This document shows positions 44,198 to 53,322 of a stretch of DNA of 64,000 bases, piece after piece. Position 1 is the first letter of the stretch; each line of letters opens with the position of its first letter. Made by a program: the position numbers and the translations under genes. This DNA is from Acidobacteriaceae bacterium (GTDB lineage Bacteria; Acidobacteriota; Terriglobia; Terriglobales; Acidobacteriaceae), in the NCBI GenBank assembly GCA_003132445.1, contig PKXU01000049.1, forward strand, positions 6,816 to 70,815. Direction: 5' to 3'. Below the pieces are notes generated by a model that ran no database searches, was not told the origin of the DNA, and was given only the letters and a program-made list of their open reading frames with translations.

Positions 44198-45400
44198 ATG
44201 GATTCAATGCTGCCAAGCGCAAGTTTCGCGCTCCTCTTATCTTTTTCTGTTTTCGAAGTGCAACCGGGAAAAATCCTGGCGCGCATTCTGTTTCTTGTTC
44301 TTTGCGCAGCCATCGTTTATTCGCTGCTGCAAATTTTAGCGGCATCACGCTATCTATCCGTGCAGCCTCCGGACTTGCGCTCTGCTGAGCCCGTTAGCAT
44401 CCTCAAGCCCCTCGCCGGCCTGGACCTCGATCTCGAATCGAATTTACGCACATTTTTCCAGCAGGATTATCCGGCATTTGAAATCCTGTGCGCGGTTCGA
44501 AGGGAAGACGATCCCGCGGTGGAAGTCGTAACCCGATTGCAGCGGGAATACCCGAAAGTTCCGTCGCGGTTGCTGATCACCGGCGAACCGCCCTATTCCA
44601 ACGCCAAGGTGTTCAGCCTTGAGCGCATGCTGGCCGCGGCTGACAATGATCTGGTGGTGATGAGTGACAGCGACATTCGTGTAACTCCCGATCTGCTGCG
44701 TACGGTCGCGGCCGAATTTCAGAACGCTGACCTCGGATTGGCGACCTGCCCGTATCGCGCAGTGCCTGGACCTAGTTTCTGGTCTCGCCTGGAAGCAACG
44801 GGAATGAATACCGATTTCTGGGGTAGCGCTCTGGTGGCGAGAATGATCGAAGGAATGCGCTTCGCCGTCGGTCCCACGATCGCGGCGCGACGCAGTGTTG
44901 TGCAATCCATTGGAGGATTCGCGCGGCTCAAGGATTATCTAGCCGAAGACTTCGTTCTGGGCAAGTTCGCGGCTGAAGCCGGGTCCGGAGTAATTCTTTC
45001 GTCGTACGTAGTGGAACATCACATTGGCGACGCGACGCTGCGGCAAAATGTAGAGCACCGGCTGCGCTGGGCCCGCAGCACCCGTCGCTCGCGCCCCGCA
45101 GGATATGTCGGGCAATTATTTACCATGCCATTGCCGCTTGCGTTGCTCGTCTGCGCGGTCTCCCCCGTCTGGTGGCCGTTCCTGCTTCTGGCATGTATGG
45201 TGCGTGCCGCGGCAGCGTATATGGTCTCCGCGCGTGTTCTGCGAGCGAAGATTAATTGGCTTCTATTGCCGATCGAGGATGTATTAGGGCTCTGCTTCTG
45301 GATTGCCGGATTTTTCGGAAATACGATTTCATGGCGAGGCCGGCGCTATAGGCTCTTTCCGGATGGTCGCTTTGAATTGATTCGTTCGCCGGAAAAGTAA
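44198..45400 (+). CDS. GT21/HpnI-like membrane glycosyltransferase
   Basis: 400 residues from ATG 44198 (a TTG just before it is less likely). An N-terminal helix (ILARILFLVLCAAIVYSLLQ) is followed by a GT-A domain: EPVSILKPLAGLDLDLESNL, VMSDSDIRVTPDLLR (the D-x-D type metal site), EDFVLGKFA and HRLRWARSTRRSRP, matching the (Q/R)xxRW motif of ceramide glucosyltransferases and HpnI. Three or four C-terminal helices follow. The family adds a sugar to a lipid acceptor such as ceramide or a hopanoid in the inner membrane. It is convergent with a paralogue, with 10 bp between stops. The acceptor is unknown. Confidence 0.87.
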   Translation: MDSMLPSASFALLLSFSVFEVQPGKILARILFLVLCAAIVYSLLQILAASRYLSVQPPDLRSAEPVSILKPLAGLDLDLESNLRTFFQQDYPAFEILCAVRREDDPAVEVVTRLQREYPKVPSRLLITGEPPYSNAKVFSLERMLAAADNDLVVMSDSDIRVTPDLLRTVAAEFQNADLGLATCPYRAVPGPSFWSRLEATGMNTDFWGSALVARMIEGMRFAVGPTIAARRSVVQSIGGFARLKDYLAEDFVLGKFAAEAGSGVILSSYVVEHHIGDATLRQNVEHRLRWARSTRRSRPAGYVGQLFTMPLPLALLVCAVSPVWWPFLLLACMVRAAAAYMVSARVLRAKINWLLLPIEDVLGLCFWIAGFFGNTISWRGRRYRLFPDGRFELIRSPEK

Positions 45401-45410
45401 TGGTTCGCAA

Positions 45411-46592
45411 CTATCGGGGCGCAATCTGGATCAGCTTGCCATCCTTCAACTTGAATCGGTCGCCGCGCCAAGTCACGGTATGTCCCGCAAAGCTGGCAAC
45501 CCATACTGCCACGGCGATGAGATCTCGAACTGGCAGCAGCCACAAATTCTTGAGCAATTGTGAATCTTGCAATACTGACCGGCCGACTGCGATTGCTGTT
45601 GCGAATCGCAACAGGACCGTCGCCCCAAGCACCCACCAGGACCATGGAGCTGCTCGGCTGGCGAGCACCGCGAGTAGTGCCCACATCAGGCCGAAAGTGG
45701 AAATCAGCCCGATGTAGCCGCCCGCTCGTGAGTCTCGCACGCCTCGTGCCCAGCGTAACTGATGAGCTATAAATCCCCGAAAATCGTAAGCGGGAAGATG
45801 CGTTTCGACGGCCACATCGGAGAGAATGACTCGCAGTCCGAGGTTAGAAATACGGCGGCCGAGTTCGTAATCGTCGGCGAGAAAGTCGACCATGGATCGG
45901 AATCCGCCAATCCGCTCCAGGTCGCTTCGCCGGAAAGCAAGCGTCGAACCGAGTCCGAATCGTAGTCCGCCTTCCAACTGGCGCGCTACTAATACGCCTG
46001 GACAGAAATCTGTGCTGATGCCCAGGGACTCCAATTTCGAGCCCAAGGTTGGCGCGGCTACTCCGCGATAAAGACACGTGACCATTCCCACGCGTTCGTC
46101 TTCATTCGCCAGCGGCGCCATGACGCGTCGAAGATAGTCGGGCTCCACGCGGATGTCGCTGTCATTCACCAGCAAATGAGCATAGCGGGCCGCTTGCAAC
46201 ATTTGCTCGAGATTGCTCACCTTTACGTTCGCACCCAGTTTCTTCTGGCAGACGACCAGTTGAATCGCAAGATCAGAAAATTCCCGCATCAACTGCCGCA
46301 CGCTGGCGACCGCCGGATCGTCAGCGTCACTAACCCCGAAAACAATTTCAAATTGAGAATAATCCTGCAGACAGTGACTGCGGAAGCTCTCGTAGATATC
46401 AGGATCCGTCCCCTTCAACGCTTTCAGAATTGAAACCGGAGGCAACGCATTCGCCGATCCGACGTTTTTGGCGAAATGCCGCGTCCGCAGAAACGTTGCC
46501 GCTGACAACAAACAAATCGAATAGTAAACCGAACTGGAGAAGCAGCCCAGAACTCCAACGATCTGCAAGATTCGGGCAGTGGTATGAATCAT
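45411..46592 (-). CDS. GT21/HpnI-like membrane glycosyltransferase (paralogue)
   Basis: 393 residues from ATG 46592, 14 bp after the upstream permease stop; the longer frame to 46769 overlaps that gene. It is collinear with the convergent gene at 44198-45400: PPVSILKALKGTDPDIYESF, LLVNDSDIRVEPDYLRR, VTCLYRGVAAPTLGSKLE, LADDYELGRR and HQLRWARGVRDSRAGGYIG, plus C-terminal helices. It is probably also a lipid glycosyltransferase. Its position at the end of the MacB permease operon suggests a link between making and moving an envelope glycolipid (inference). Confidence 0.87.
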   Translation of the reverse strand: MIHTTARILQIVGVLGCFSSSVYYSICLLSAATFLRTRHFAKNVGSANALPPVSILKALKGTDPDIYESFRSHCLQDYSQFEIVFGVSDADDPAVASVRQLMREFSDLAIQLVVCQKKLGANVKVSNLEQMLQAARYAHLLVNDSDIRVEPDYLRRVMAPLANEDERVGMVTCLYRGVAAPTLGSKLESLGISTDFCPGVLVARQLEGGLRFGLGSTLAFRRSDLERIGGFRSMVDFLADDYELGRRISNLGLRVILSDVAVETHLPAYDFRGFIAHQLRWARGVRDSRAGGYIGLISTFGLMWALLAVLASRAAPWSWWVLGATVLLRFATAIAVGRSVLQDSQLLKNLWLLPVRDLIAVAVWVASFAGHTVTWRGDRFKLKDGKLIQIAPR

Positions 46593-46606
46593 GCGCAGCC
46601 GCAGGC

Positions 46607-47866
46607 CTATTCGTACCGCAACGATTCGATCGGATCGAGATTCGCTGCTTTCCACGCGGGATAGATACCGAAGACGAGACCGACGCCGGCAGCGGCGCTG
46701 AAGCCGAAACTTGTCCAGAACATAGACATGCGGGCAGGCAACGAAGGCCACATCACCGGAATCGCCCACACGACGAGCGCACCCGCAGTCACGCCAATGG
46801 CGCCGCCGACGGCCGTCAGCATGATGGCTTCCAGCGTGAACTGCAACAGAATATCCCGTTTGCGCGCGCCGATCGCCTTGCGCACACCGATCTCACGCGT
46901 GCGCTCGGTCACGCTGACCAGCATAATGTTCATCACGCCCACGCCACCCACAATAAGAGCGACGCTCGAAATGGCGAACATGCCAACAAACAGCGCCCCC
47001 GTAATCTGATTCCACGCGTCGGAGATGGAGTCGGAAGTAAAAACCGCGAAATTATCCGGCTTGTCGGGCGGAACCTTGCGCCGACGACGCAGCAATTCAC
47101 GAATCTCATCGATCGCCTTGGGCACATCGTCGTGAGACGTGGCTTTCACGCTGATCCAATGCTGCTTGAGTTCGGGATGGAGCTTGCGTAAAGTGCTCAG
47201 CGGAAAAATGGCCTTGTTGTCCTCCGGATTCTTTCCGCCGCCGAATACCGACTTAACCCGCTGTGCCGTTCCAATAACGGTGAAGAGCTGCCCTTCAATA
47301 TTTACTTCTTTGCCGATCGGATCCTGTGCTCCGAATAACTCCTCGGTTGTATCGGCGCCCAGCAACACAACGGGAGACCGGTGCTCTTCGTCGACCTCGC
47401 TGAACCAGCGCCCTGACGCGATCAATAAATCGAACACTTCTTTCGCTGAAGCCTGGTCTCCCTCGAGAATCGTGTTCTTCGCTTTCTTGTCGCCATACTT
47501 CACCGCGAACGATCCGACACCGAGTTCCGGACGGAAATACCGAAGGCCTGCTGTCACTGCCTTAACATGAGGCAGGTCCCGTATAGCGACTGCGTCGTCG
47601 TATGTGAGTTCCTTGCGGGTCCGCATTTCTTCGGTCGGCCGGCCGAACGTGAAAGGTTCCAGGTGGAAGGCGAAGATTACATCGGAGCCGATGCTGCTGA
47701 CGATCTGACGAACATTCTCGTCAAGCCCGCGCCCGATCGAGGAGACGCCGATGACGACGGCTACGCCAATCACGATTCCAAGCACGGTCAGCGCCGAGCG
47801 CAGCTTGTTGCTGCGAATCGTCTCCGCCGCCATACGAAAGATTTCGCCGAATTCGTCTTTACGCAT
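46607..47866 (-). CDS. MacB-type ABC transporter permease without its own ATPase domain
   Basis: 419 residues from ATG 47866; the frame extends upstream through repeat sequence to 47950. An N-terminal helix ([20 protein letters not shown]) is followed by the MacB periplasmic domain ([38 protein letters not shown]) and three C-terminal helices with the typical [20 protein letters not shown] and [17 protein letters not shown] blocks. The fused MacB ATPase domain is absent, so an ATPase in trans is needed. It is 80 bp downstream of a second such permease and upstream of a lipid glycosyltransferase gene. Confidence 0.92.
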   Translation of the reverse strand: MRKDEFGEIFRMAAETIRSNKLRSALTVLGIVIGVAVVIGVSSIGRGLDENVRQIVSSIGSDVIFAFHLEPFTFGRPTEEMRTRKELTYDDAVAIRDLPHVKAVTAGLRYFRPELGVGSFAVKYGDKKAKNTILEGDQASAKEVFDLLIASGRWFSEVDEEHRSPVVLLGADTTEELFGAQDPIGKEVNIEGQLFTVIGTAQRVKSVFGGGKNPEDNKAIFPLSTLRKLHPELKQHWISVKATSHDDVPKAIDEIRELLRRRRKVPPDKPDNFAVFTSDSISDAWNQITGALFVGMFAISSVALIVGGVGVMNIMLVSVTERTREIGVRKAIGARKRDILLQFTLEAIMLTAVGGAIGVTAGALVVWAIPVMWPSLPARMSMFWTSFGFSAAAGVGLVFGIYPAWKAANLDPIESLRYE

Positions 47867-47946
47867 AATAAATTCCGGCTTCTGGCTTTCGCCTATCGGC
47901 TTCCGGCTGCGTTCTCGGAAGCCAGAGGCCGGGAGCCGGAAGCCTT
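47867..47946. repeat. GGCTTCCGGC inverted-repeat cluster between the two MacB permeases
   Basis: The 80-bp spacer is almost entirely made of alternating GGCTTCCGGC/GCCGGAAGCC-type words in both orientations. Related words occur at 49184-49215 and 49270-49318, on the other side of the neighbouring permease. RNA from the spacer should fold into strong hairpins and could set the expression ratio of the two permeases. Confidence 0.7.
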
Positions 47947-49176
47947 TCACATTTCAAATCGTAGCGCCACAATCGGATCCAGCCGGGCGGCCTTGCGCGC
48001 AGGATACACTCCAAAGAATACTCCTACACTTGCCGCCACCAACAGCCCTGCCGCGACTGCCCACAATTTAATGGATGAAGGCATTCCAATCAGCAGGGTA
48101 ACGAACTCCGCGACCATGACACCCGAAAGCACCCCGAGCACTCCACCGATCAACGCCAGAGTCACGGCCTCGATCAAAAACTGAAGCAATACATCCTCCC
48201 GCCGCGCCCCGAGCGCCTTGCGAATGCCTATTTCGCGAGTGCGTTCCGTCACCGAGACCAACATAATATTCATGATGACGATGCCGCCTACTACCAGCGA
48301 CACGGCTGCAATGCCAATGGTCGCCATAAAAAATGTGCTGCTCAGCCCTGACCAGATGCTAAGCAGGCTGGCGTTCGTTTCAATTTCGAAGCTGTCTTCT
48401 TCGCCGGGGCGATCATGCCGTTGCGCCCGCAGCGCCACTCGCGCCTCATCAATCGCCTGGCTCAGAGGCGCCCCGGTCGCAGTCGCCTTGCCCCATATGC
48501 CAATGCTGTTGTTGTGGGTTCCGTACTGTTTCAAAAATACAGTCACCGGGATCAGCACATAGTTGTCTGCACTCTGCCCGAGCGTCTTGCCCTTCTTTTT
48601 GCCGACGCCGATTACCTGATAGGTCCAGCCATCCACACGTATTTCCTGGCCCAGCGGATCGGCGCCCCCGAGCAAATGCTCCACAATGTCGGTGCCAACC
48701 ACGGCCACCTGCGAATGATTGTTCAGATCGGTATCGTTCAGCATGCGTCCATAGGTCAAATCAGTGTCGAGAATTGACGCTATGGATGGCGTAATTCCCT
48801 GGATAGTCGTATCGCTGATCGATTGCTCGTTGTGTTTCACCTTGCCGCTGCCGCGCATCAGCGCTCCCACGTATTCGCAATGGCGGCAGGCCGCAAGCAC
48901 GGCCTGGTAATCATCAAGCACAAGGTTCTTGCGCTTCTCTGCCGCGAGAAAATGCTCGACATTGGTTTCGACCGGGGACATTTTGCCAATAATAAAAACG
49001 TCTGCGCCCAGGTTGAAAATTTTCTTCGCTACATAATCTTGAATGCCGGAAACGAATGTAACTACGGCGATCACCGCGGCAATTCCGATCACTACGCCCA
49101 GAAGCGTGAGCACGGAGCGAAGCTTGTTCGCCCACAGGGACCGCAGCGCGATGCGAATGGCTTCAGCGATGTTCAT
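47947..49176 (-). CDS. MacB-type ABC transporter permease without its own ATPase domain
   Basis: 409 residues from ATG 49176. An N-terminal helix ([20 protein letters not shown]), a periplasmic domain ([39 protein letters not shown]), then [19 protein letters not shown] and [16 protein letters not shown] in the C-terminal membrane part. It is a paralogue of the next gene, and the two could form a heterodimer. It is first in the minus-strand series and divergent from the RNase P RNA gene 164 bp away. No ATPase or adaptor gene adjoins; the nearest is at 39059-41154. Confidence 0.92.
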   Translation of the reverse strand: MNIAEAIRIALRSLWANKLRSVLTLLGVVIGIAAVIAVVTFVSGIQDYVAKKIFNLGADVFIIGKMSPVETNVEHFLAAEKRKNLVLDDYQAVLAACRHCEYVGALMRGSGKVKHNEQSISDTTIQGITPSIASILDTDLTYGRMLNDTDLNNHSQVAVVGTDIVEHLLGGADPLGQEIRVDGWTYQVIGVGKKKGKTLGQSADNYVLIPVTVFLKQYGTHNNSIGIWGKATATGAPLSQAIDEARVALRAQRHDRPGEEDSFEIETNASLLSIWSGLSSTFFMATIGIAAVSLVVGGIVIMNIMLVSVTERTREIGIRKALGARREDVLLQFLIEAVTLALIGGVLGVLSGVMVAEFVTLLIGMPSSIKLWAVAAGLLVAASVGVFFGVYPARKAARLDPIVALRFEM

Positions 49177-49325
49177 GGGGTCGGCTACCGGCTTTCGGCG
49201 TGGGCTTCCGGAGAAGCAACCTTTCTGTCGGACTCAAGTTTATCAGCCCATCTAAGCATGCGCTGCGAAAGGGCTATTGGTTCCGGCAGCCGAAAGCCGG
49301 CGGCCGGAAGCCCTGGTCCTTCGCA

Positions 49326-49331
49326 TATAAT
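49326..49331 (+). promoter_or_regulatory. -10 box of the RNase P RNA gene
   Basis: A perfect TATAAT lies ten bases before the predicted 5' end of the RNA. The -35 position falls in GC-rich GGCCGGAAGCC-type repeat sequence with no good match, so the upstream element is unclear. Confidence 0.55.
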
Positions 49332-49340
49332 GATTCCGTA

Positions 49341-49866
49341 GGCAGCCGGACCGGACGGTCGCTTTCAGCGTCTTCGGACGCTGGGAGAGGAAAGTCCGAA
49401 CTCCGCAGAGCAGTGTGCCGGATAACGTCCGGGAGGGTGTTGGGTGGCCCATCCTTCGTGCTCTTTGCGAAGGGTGGGAACCTCGTCATTCGACGGAAAG
49501 TGCCACAGAAAACATACCGCCTCGGCCTTTGCGGGCCGCGGTAAGGGTGAAAAGGTGCGGTAAGAGCGCACCGCCGCGGCAGTAATGTCGCGGGCAGGGC
49601 AAACCCCACACGGAGCAAGACCAAATAGGGAGGAAGTCCCGCCATCGCTTTTAGCTGCGAGTTCTGAGTTGCGAGCCATGAGCAGGACGCGAGGAGCCGT
49701 GAATTCGGTTGCTCACAGCTCGAAGCGATGGCGGGACACGTGCCGGCTCGGTGCGTCAAACCTTCGGGTAGGTCGCTAGAGCCGCGCAGCGATGCGCGGC
49801 CCAGAGGAATGGCCGTCCAGCGGGAGCAATCTCGCGGACAGAATTCGGCTTACAGGTCCGGCTGCC
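49341..49866 (+). ncRNA. rnpB: RNase P RNA, bacterial type A, with an expanded hairpin
   Basis: This is the catalytic RNA of RNase P, which matures tRNA 5' ends. The ends pair as helix P1 (GGCAGCCGGA with TCCGGCTGCC). Conserved core words appear in order: GAGGAAAGTCCGAACTCC, ACAGAAAACATACCGCC, GGTAAGGGTGAAAAGG, GGTAAGAGCGCACCG, GCAAACCCCAC, GGAGCAAGACCAAATAGGG and ACAGAATTCGGCTTAC. It is about 526 nt against roughly 380 nt for E. coli. The excess lies mostly in one hairpin (P16/P17 position): a perfect 15-bp stem, 49636-49650 with 49723-49737, enclosing 72 nt of repeat-like sequence. The neighbouring MacB permease is divergent. Confidence 0.95.
49636..49737 (+). repeat. Repeat-bearing expansion segment within RNase P RNA
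   Basis: GTCCCGCCATCGCTT (49636-49650) pairs perfectly with AAGCGATGGCGGGAC (49723-49737). The 72-nt loop begins AGCTGCGAG and ends CTCACAGCT, a nested stem, and contains GAGTTCTGAGTTGCGAGCC-like words similar to the degenerate repeats at 32121-32175. It appears to be a dispersed element tolerated in a peripheral helix. Confidence 0.7.
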
Positions 49867-49894
49867 AACAAATTTCGAAACTCAGGAGCGCCTT

Positions 49895-50068
49895 ATGTCA
49901 GCACCCAGCCGCCGGCCCGAAATTCGCCGGCGTCGTACTCGTAAAGAAAAGATCCTGCAGTTGCGCAAGCGTCTAGCCGCCGCCAAAACCGAGGCCGACC
50001 GCACACGCATTACTGGCAAGCTGCAAAAACTAGCCATTTTGTCGCCGGGCCAGCCATTGTTGAAGTAA
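49895..50068 (+). CDS. Small basic protein, 57 residues, function unknown
   Basis: ATG 49895 has GGAG seven bases upstream, a strong site. The product begins MSAPSRRPEIRRRRTRKEKI, and its second half contains LRKRLAAAKTEADRTRI, a predicted amphipathic helix. It is very basic at the N-terminus and resembles short Arg/Lys-rich proteins of the DUF6800 kind. That resemblance is from memory and untested. Such proteins may bind RNA or the ribosome. It starts 29 bases after the RNase P RNA end, in the same direction, so it may be co-transcribed with it. Confidence 0.7.
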   Translation: MSAPSRRPEIRRRRTRKEKILQLRKRLAAAKTEADRTRITGKLQKLAILSPGQPLLK

Positions 50069-50103
50069 AGGCCGAAACAGAGAAAACTAAGTTTCACGCT
50101 CTC

Positions 50104-51282
50104 TCAGTCTGCAACGGGCTGTCCGGCCAACTCGTTCCTGCTCTCGTGGGCGATCTCGCCATAAGCCTCTAACATTCGTCGCACCGAAGCATCCCATGAG
50201 AACTTTGCCGCCTGTTGGTAACCGCGCTCTTTCATGCGGTGGCGCAAAGGCTGATCCATGAGCACGCGGTGCAGGGCGCGCATGATCTCGAAGACGTTTT
50301 CGGGATTGACCAACACGGCTGCATTCCCTACCACCTCGGGCAAAGACGACACATTGGACGTGACCACCGGCGTACCATGCGCCATGGCTTCCAGCGGAGG
50401 CAATCCGAATCCTTCGTACAGCGAGGGGAAGACAAATATCTTCGCCTCATCGTAAAAAATCCGCAGCACCTCGATGGGAATAAATCCGAGAAAGCGCACA
50501 TCGTTCTGCACGCCGCTGCGGATCACCGTTCGGCGCAGGTCGGGATTGCCGGATAGATCATCTCCGATGATGATGAGCTTGAGATCGGGATATGCCTGAT
50601 CTCGTTCCAGTTCCGTCTTCAGCGCGGAAAATGCTTCGATCATGCGCACAACATTTTTGTGCGGACTGATTCTGCCCGCGTACAGCAGGAAGGGATAAGT
50701 CACCTGGTAGCGGCGCGCGATCAAATCACGATCGGCCGCGCTGGCATGGCCGTGCAGGAAGCGCTCATCAATGGCGTTGTAGATGACCTCGATGCGCTCG
50801 GACGGAATCTCGAAGAGTTTTTCAATTTCATTCCGCGTAAAATTCGACACGGCGAAAATTCGTGCCGCCCCGGCGAGCACGCGTTTGGTCATCTGAAAGT
50901 AAAGCAAGCGCCAGAAACCGTTCTGCTGGCGGGCGCGCGACATATGCTCCAGCATGTCATGCACCGTCATAACATACGGACAAGGCAGGAAACGCGGTAC
51001 TGAAAACAGGTTGGGAATATGTACGAGGTCGCATTCCAGCCGGCTCAGGTCGGCGCGAAACTCACGATACCCCTGAATGGTACGCGTCGGCGCGAGGAGC
51101 GGAACGGTTTGAAAGTTTGGCGGCAGCGCGCCGATCTCTTCCACCTTGGCCGGTGAACCGATCAGAAAATATTCATTCTCGTGGTCGAGTCGGCCGAGCG
51201 TGCGCACCACATTGCGAATGTAAGTGCCGACGCCAAAGTCCCTCATCCGCCGGATGTCGATGGCGATCTTCACCGCAAGCAT
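50104..51282 (-). CDS. GT4-family glycosyltransferase
   Basis: 392 residues with a GT-B fold. The N-terminal acceptor half has [20 protein letters not shown] and TVHDMLEHM. The C-terminal donor half has [20 protein letters not shown] and [20 protein letters not shown], the EX7E signature of GT4, then [20 protein letters not shown]. It uses a nucleotide sugar to extend a glycan or glycolipid in the cytoplasm. No other cell-surface polysaccharide genes adjoin, so its product is unknown. It lies downstream of glyA by 48 bp on the same strand. Confidence 0.92.
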   Translation of the reverse strand: MLAVKIAIDIRRMRDFGVGTYIRNVVRTLGRLDHENEYFLIGSPAKVEEIGALPPNFQTVPLLAPTRTIQGYREFRADLSRLECDLVHIPNLFSVPRFLPCPYVMTVHDMLEHMSRARQQNGFWRLLYFQMTKRVLAGAARIFAVSNFTRNEIEKLFEIPSERIEVIYNAIDERFLHGHASAADRDLIARRYQVTYPFLLYAGRISPHKNVVRMIEAFSALKTELERDQAYPDLKLIIIGDDLSGNPDLRRTVIRSGVQNDVRFLGFIPIEVLRIFYDEAKIFVFPSLYEGFGLPPLEAMAHGTPVVTSNVSSLPEVVGNAAVLVNPENVFEIMRALHRVLMDQPLRHRMKERGYQQAAKFSWDASVRRMLEAYGEIAHESRNELAGQPVAD

Positions 51283-51330
51283 TTAACCATAGCAGGCGTT
51301 TCTGGGCTAGGCTTGGCCCCAAGAGTTGAA

Positions 51331-52626
51331 TTATGCCTTCACTTCCGCCTGTGCTTTGGCGCGGCGATCGGCGTAGAGCGGAAACGCCTCGCACAGATCG
51401 AGCACCTGCTTGCGAACCTTGTTCAGCACGGCCGCATCGGTTCGGTGGAACAGTGCTTCCGCGATCCAGCGCCCGATTTGCGTCATTTCATTTTCTTTCA
51501 TGCCGCGCGTCGTCAAAGCCGGCGTTCCGATGCGGATGCCGCTCGGCTTCATCGGCGGGTTGGTGTCGAATGGAATTGCGTTTTTATTCACCGTAATTCC
51601 AGCTTCGCCCAGCGCCTTTTCGGCCTCGCTGCCCAGCATGCCCTTGGAGAAAACGTCAACCAGCATGAGGTGCGTATCGGTACCGCCGGAGATAATGCGG
51701 AAGCCCTCATCGGCCACCGATTGCGCCAGCACTTTAGCATTGGCAACGATCTGACGGGCGTAATCGCGGAACGCCGGCTGCATGGCGTCGGCAAAGCAAA
51801 CTGCCTTGGCTGCGATGATGTGGACCAGCGGACCGCCCTGCATGCCTGGGAAAACAACTTTGTCGATGGCCTGCGCGAACTCGGCCTTGGAGAGAATCAT
51901 CCCGGAGCGCGGGCCACGTAGAGTTTTATGGGTTGTCGAAGTAACGATGTGAGCGTACGGAACCGGCGAGGGATGCGCGCCGCCCGCAACCAGTCCGGCA
52001 AAATGCGCCATATCGACCAGGTAAAGCGCGCCAACTTTGTCCGCAATCTGCCGCATGCGGGCGAAATCAATGATCCGCGGATAGGCGCTGCCGCCGCCGA
52101 TGATGAGCTTCGGGCGTTCTTTTTCTGCAATCTTCTCCAGTTCGTCGTAGTCGATGGTTTCAGCTTCTTTGGTCACGCCGTACGGAATAATTTTGTAGGT
52201 CTTTCCAGAAAAATTAAGATGATGGCCGTGCGTGAGATGACCACCATGAGCCAGGTTCAATCCTAATATCGTGTCGCCGGGCTGCAACACCGCCGCATAC
52301 GCTTCCATGTTTGCCTGCGACCCCGCATGGGGCTGGACGTTCGCATGCTCCGCGCCGAAAAGCTGCTTCGCCCGGTCACGTGCGAGATTCTCGACCACAT
52401 CGGCAAACTCGCAGCCGCCGTAGTAACGCTTGCCAGGGTATCCCTCGGCATACTTGTTCGTGAACACCGAGCCCGCGGCTTCGAGTACCGCTTCGCTGAC
52501 GAAGTTTTCCGAGGCAATCAGTTCAAGGCCTTCATGTTGACGCCGGGTTTCGTTGTCAATCGCTGCCGCAATCTGCGGATCGCTTTCATAGAGCGAACGA
52601 TACATTTTTGTAGAAGCGTTTCTCAT
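51331..52626 (-). CDS. glyA: Serine hydroxymethyltransferase
   Basis: 431 residues from ATG 52626; the longer frame to 52800 overlaps the preceding gene and is not homologous there. It interconverts serine and glycine with tetrahydrofolate using PLP. Visible blocks are [57 protein letters not shown] and the PLP-lysine segment [15 protein letters not shown]. The ATG overlaps the stop of the acetyltransferase gene upstream by four bases, so the two are translationally coupled. Confidence 0.97.
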   Translation of the reverse strand: MRNASTKMYRSLYESDPQIAAAIDNETRRQHEGLELIASENFVSEAVLEAAGSVFTNKYAEGYPGKRYYGGCEFADVVENLARDRAKQLFGAEHANVQPHAGSQANMEAYAAVLQPGDTILGLNLAHGGHLTHGHHLNFSGKTYKIIPYGVTKEAETIDYDELEKIAEKERPKLIIGGGSAYPRIIDFARMRQIADKVGALYLVDMAHFAGLVAGGAHPSPVPYAHIVTSTTHKTLRGPRSGMILSKAEFAQAIDKVVFPGMQGGPLVHIIAAKAVCFADAMQPAFRDYARQIVANAKVLAQSVADEGFRIISGGTDTHLMLVDVFSKGMLGSEAEKALGEAGITVNKNAIPFDTNPPMKPSGIRIGTPALTTRGMKENEMTQIGRWIAEALFHRTDAAVLNKVRKQVLDLCEAFPLYADRRAKAQAEVKA

Positions 52627-53108
52627 GTCGTTGTCCTGATCTGGTACACGTCGGGCCGATGCAATTCCATGTGGCGCTCCGGTGACTTCACCGGTGTAAA
52701 TCCAAATTTTGCGTAAAGCGCGTGCGCGTCGCGGGTCAATAAAATCCAGCGCCGCAAATCTTGCAGCCCGGGATGCTGCAGGATGCATTCCATCATCCAT
52801 TTACCCAGCCCGCGTCCGCGATGCGATTCGAGAATAAACACATCGCCAAGATAAGCGACCGTGGCGAAATCGCTGACCACCCGCGCGAAGCCGACCTGCG
52901 CGCCCGTACCATCATAAACGCCAAAGCACAGCGAATGCTCAATCGATCGAGCCACAACTTCCCGCGGAATCCCCTTCGCCCAATAGCAGTTCGTCAGAAA
53001 GCCGTGAACCACATCGAGATCGATGCGCGCGGCATCGGTGCTGATCACAAATTCGCCGTGCCGTAACTCGACGACTGCATCGGGATCGATCGCTTGCGCG
53101 GATTGCAT
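52623..53108 (-). CDS. GNAT-family N-acetyltransferase
   Basis: 161 residues. The acetyl-CoA binding loop is [12 protein letters not shown] (RGxGLG), preceded by YLGDVFILE and followed by [20 protein letters not shown], the usual GNAT C-terminal pattern. The N-terminal [20 protein letters not shown] is typical of a YitI/Arg-type small-molecule or peptide acetyltransferase branch. Its substrate is unknown. Overlap with glyA suggests a shared expression level but not a shared pathway. Confidence 0.9.
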   Translation of the reverse strand: MQSAQAIDPDAVVELRHGEFVISTDAARIDLDVVHGFLTNCYWAKGIPREVVARSIEHSLCFGVYDGTGAQVGFARVVSDFATVAYLGDVFILESHRGRGLGKWMMECILQHPGLQDLRRWILLTRDAHALYAKFGFTPVKSPERHMELHRPDVYQIRTTT

Positions 53109-53193
53109 CGCTACATTCTAAACTGTGAATCGGCAGGGAGATGTGCCCGTGGCACTCAGCATTGAACGAAAACGCGTCGAAATCTGGGAAGGG

Positions 53194-53210
53194 CACGACT
53201 TCTAGTCGTG
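53194..53210. repeat. Small hairpin in the spacer before the GNAT gene
   Basis: CACGACT and AGTCGTG form a perfect 7-bp stem with a TCT loop. The surrounding 214-bp spacer (53109-53322) contains further GC-rich inverted words (CGCGGCTAGCCGC) but no gene. The type resembles the palindromes at 23763 and 54687, suggesting a dispersed family. Confidence 0.5.
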
Positions 53211-53322
53211 GCGCAAAGGCCGGTGAACAGCGCGGCTAGCCGCTGAGGTTCGAAGGCACACCTGAGAAGCTCCAAGCCGCTGCTGCCCTCCCCAGTCGCC
53301 ACGGCTAGGCTGACAGCTTCCT

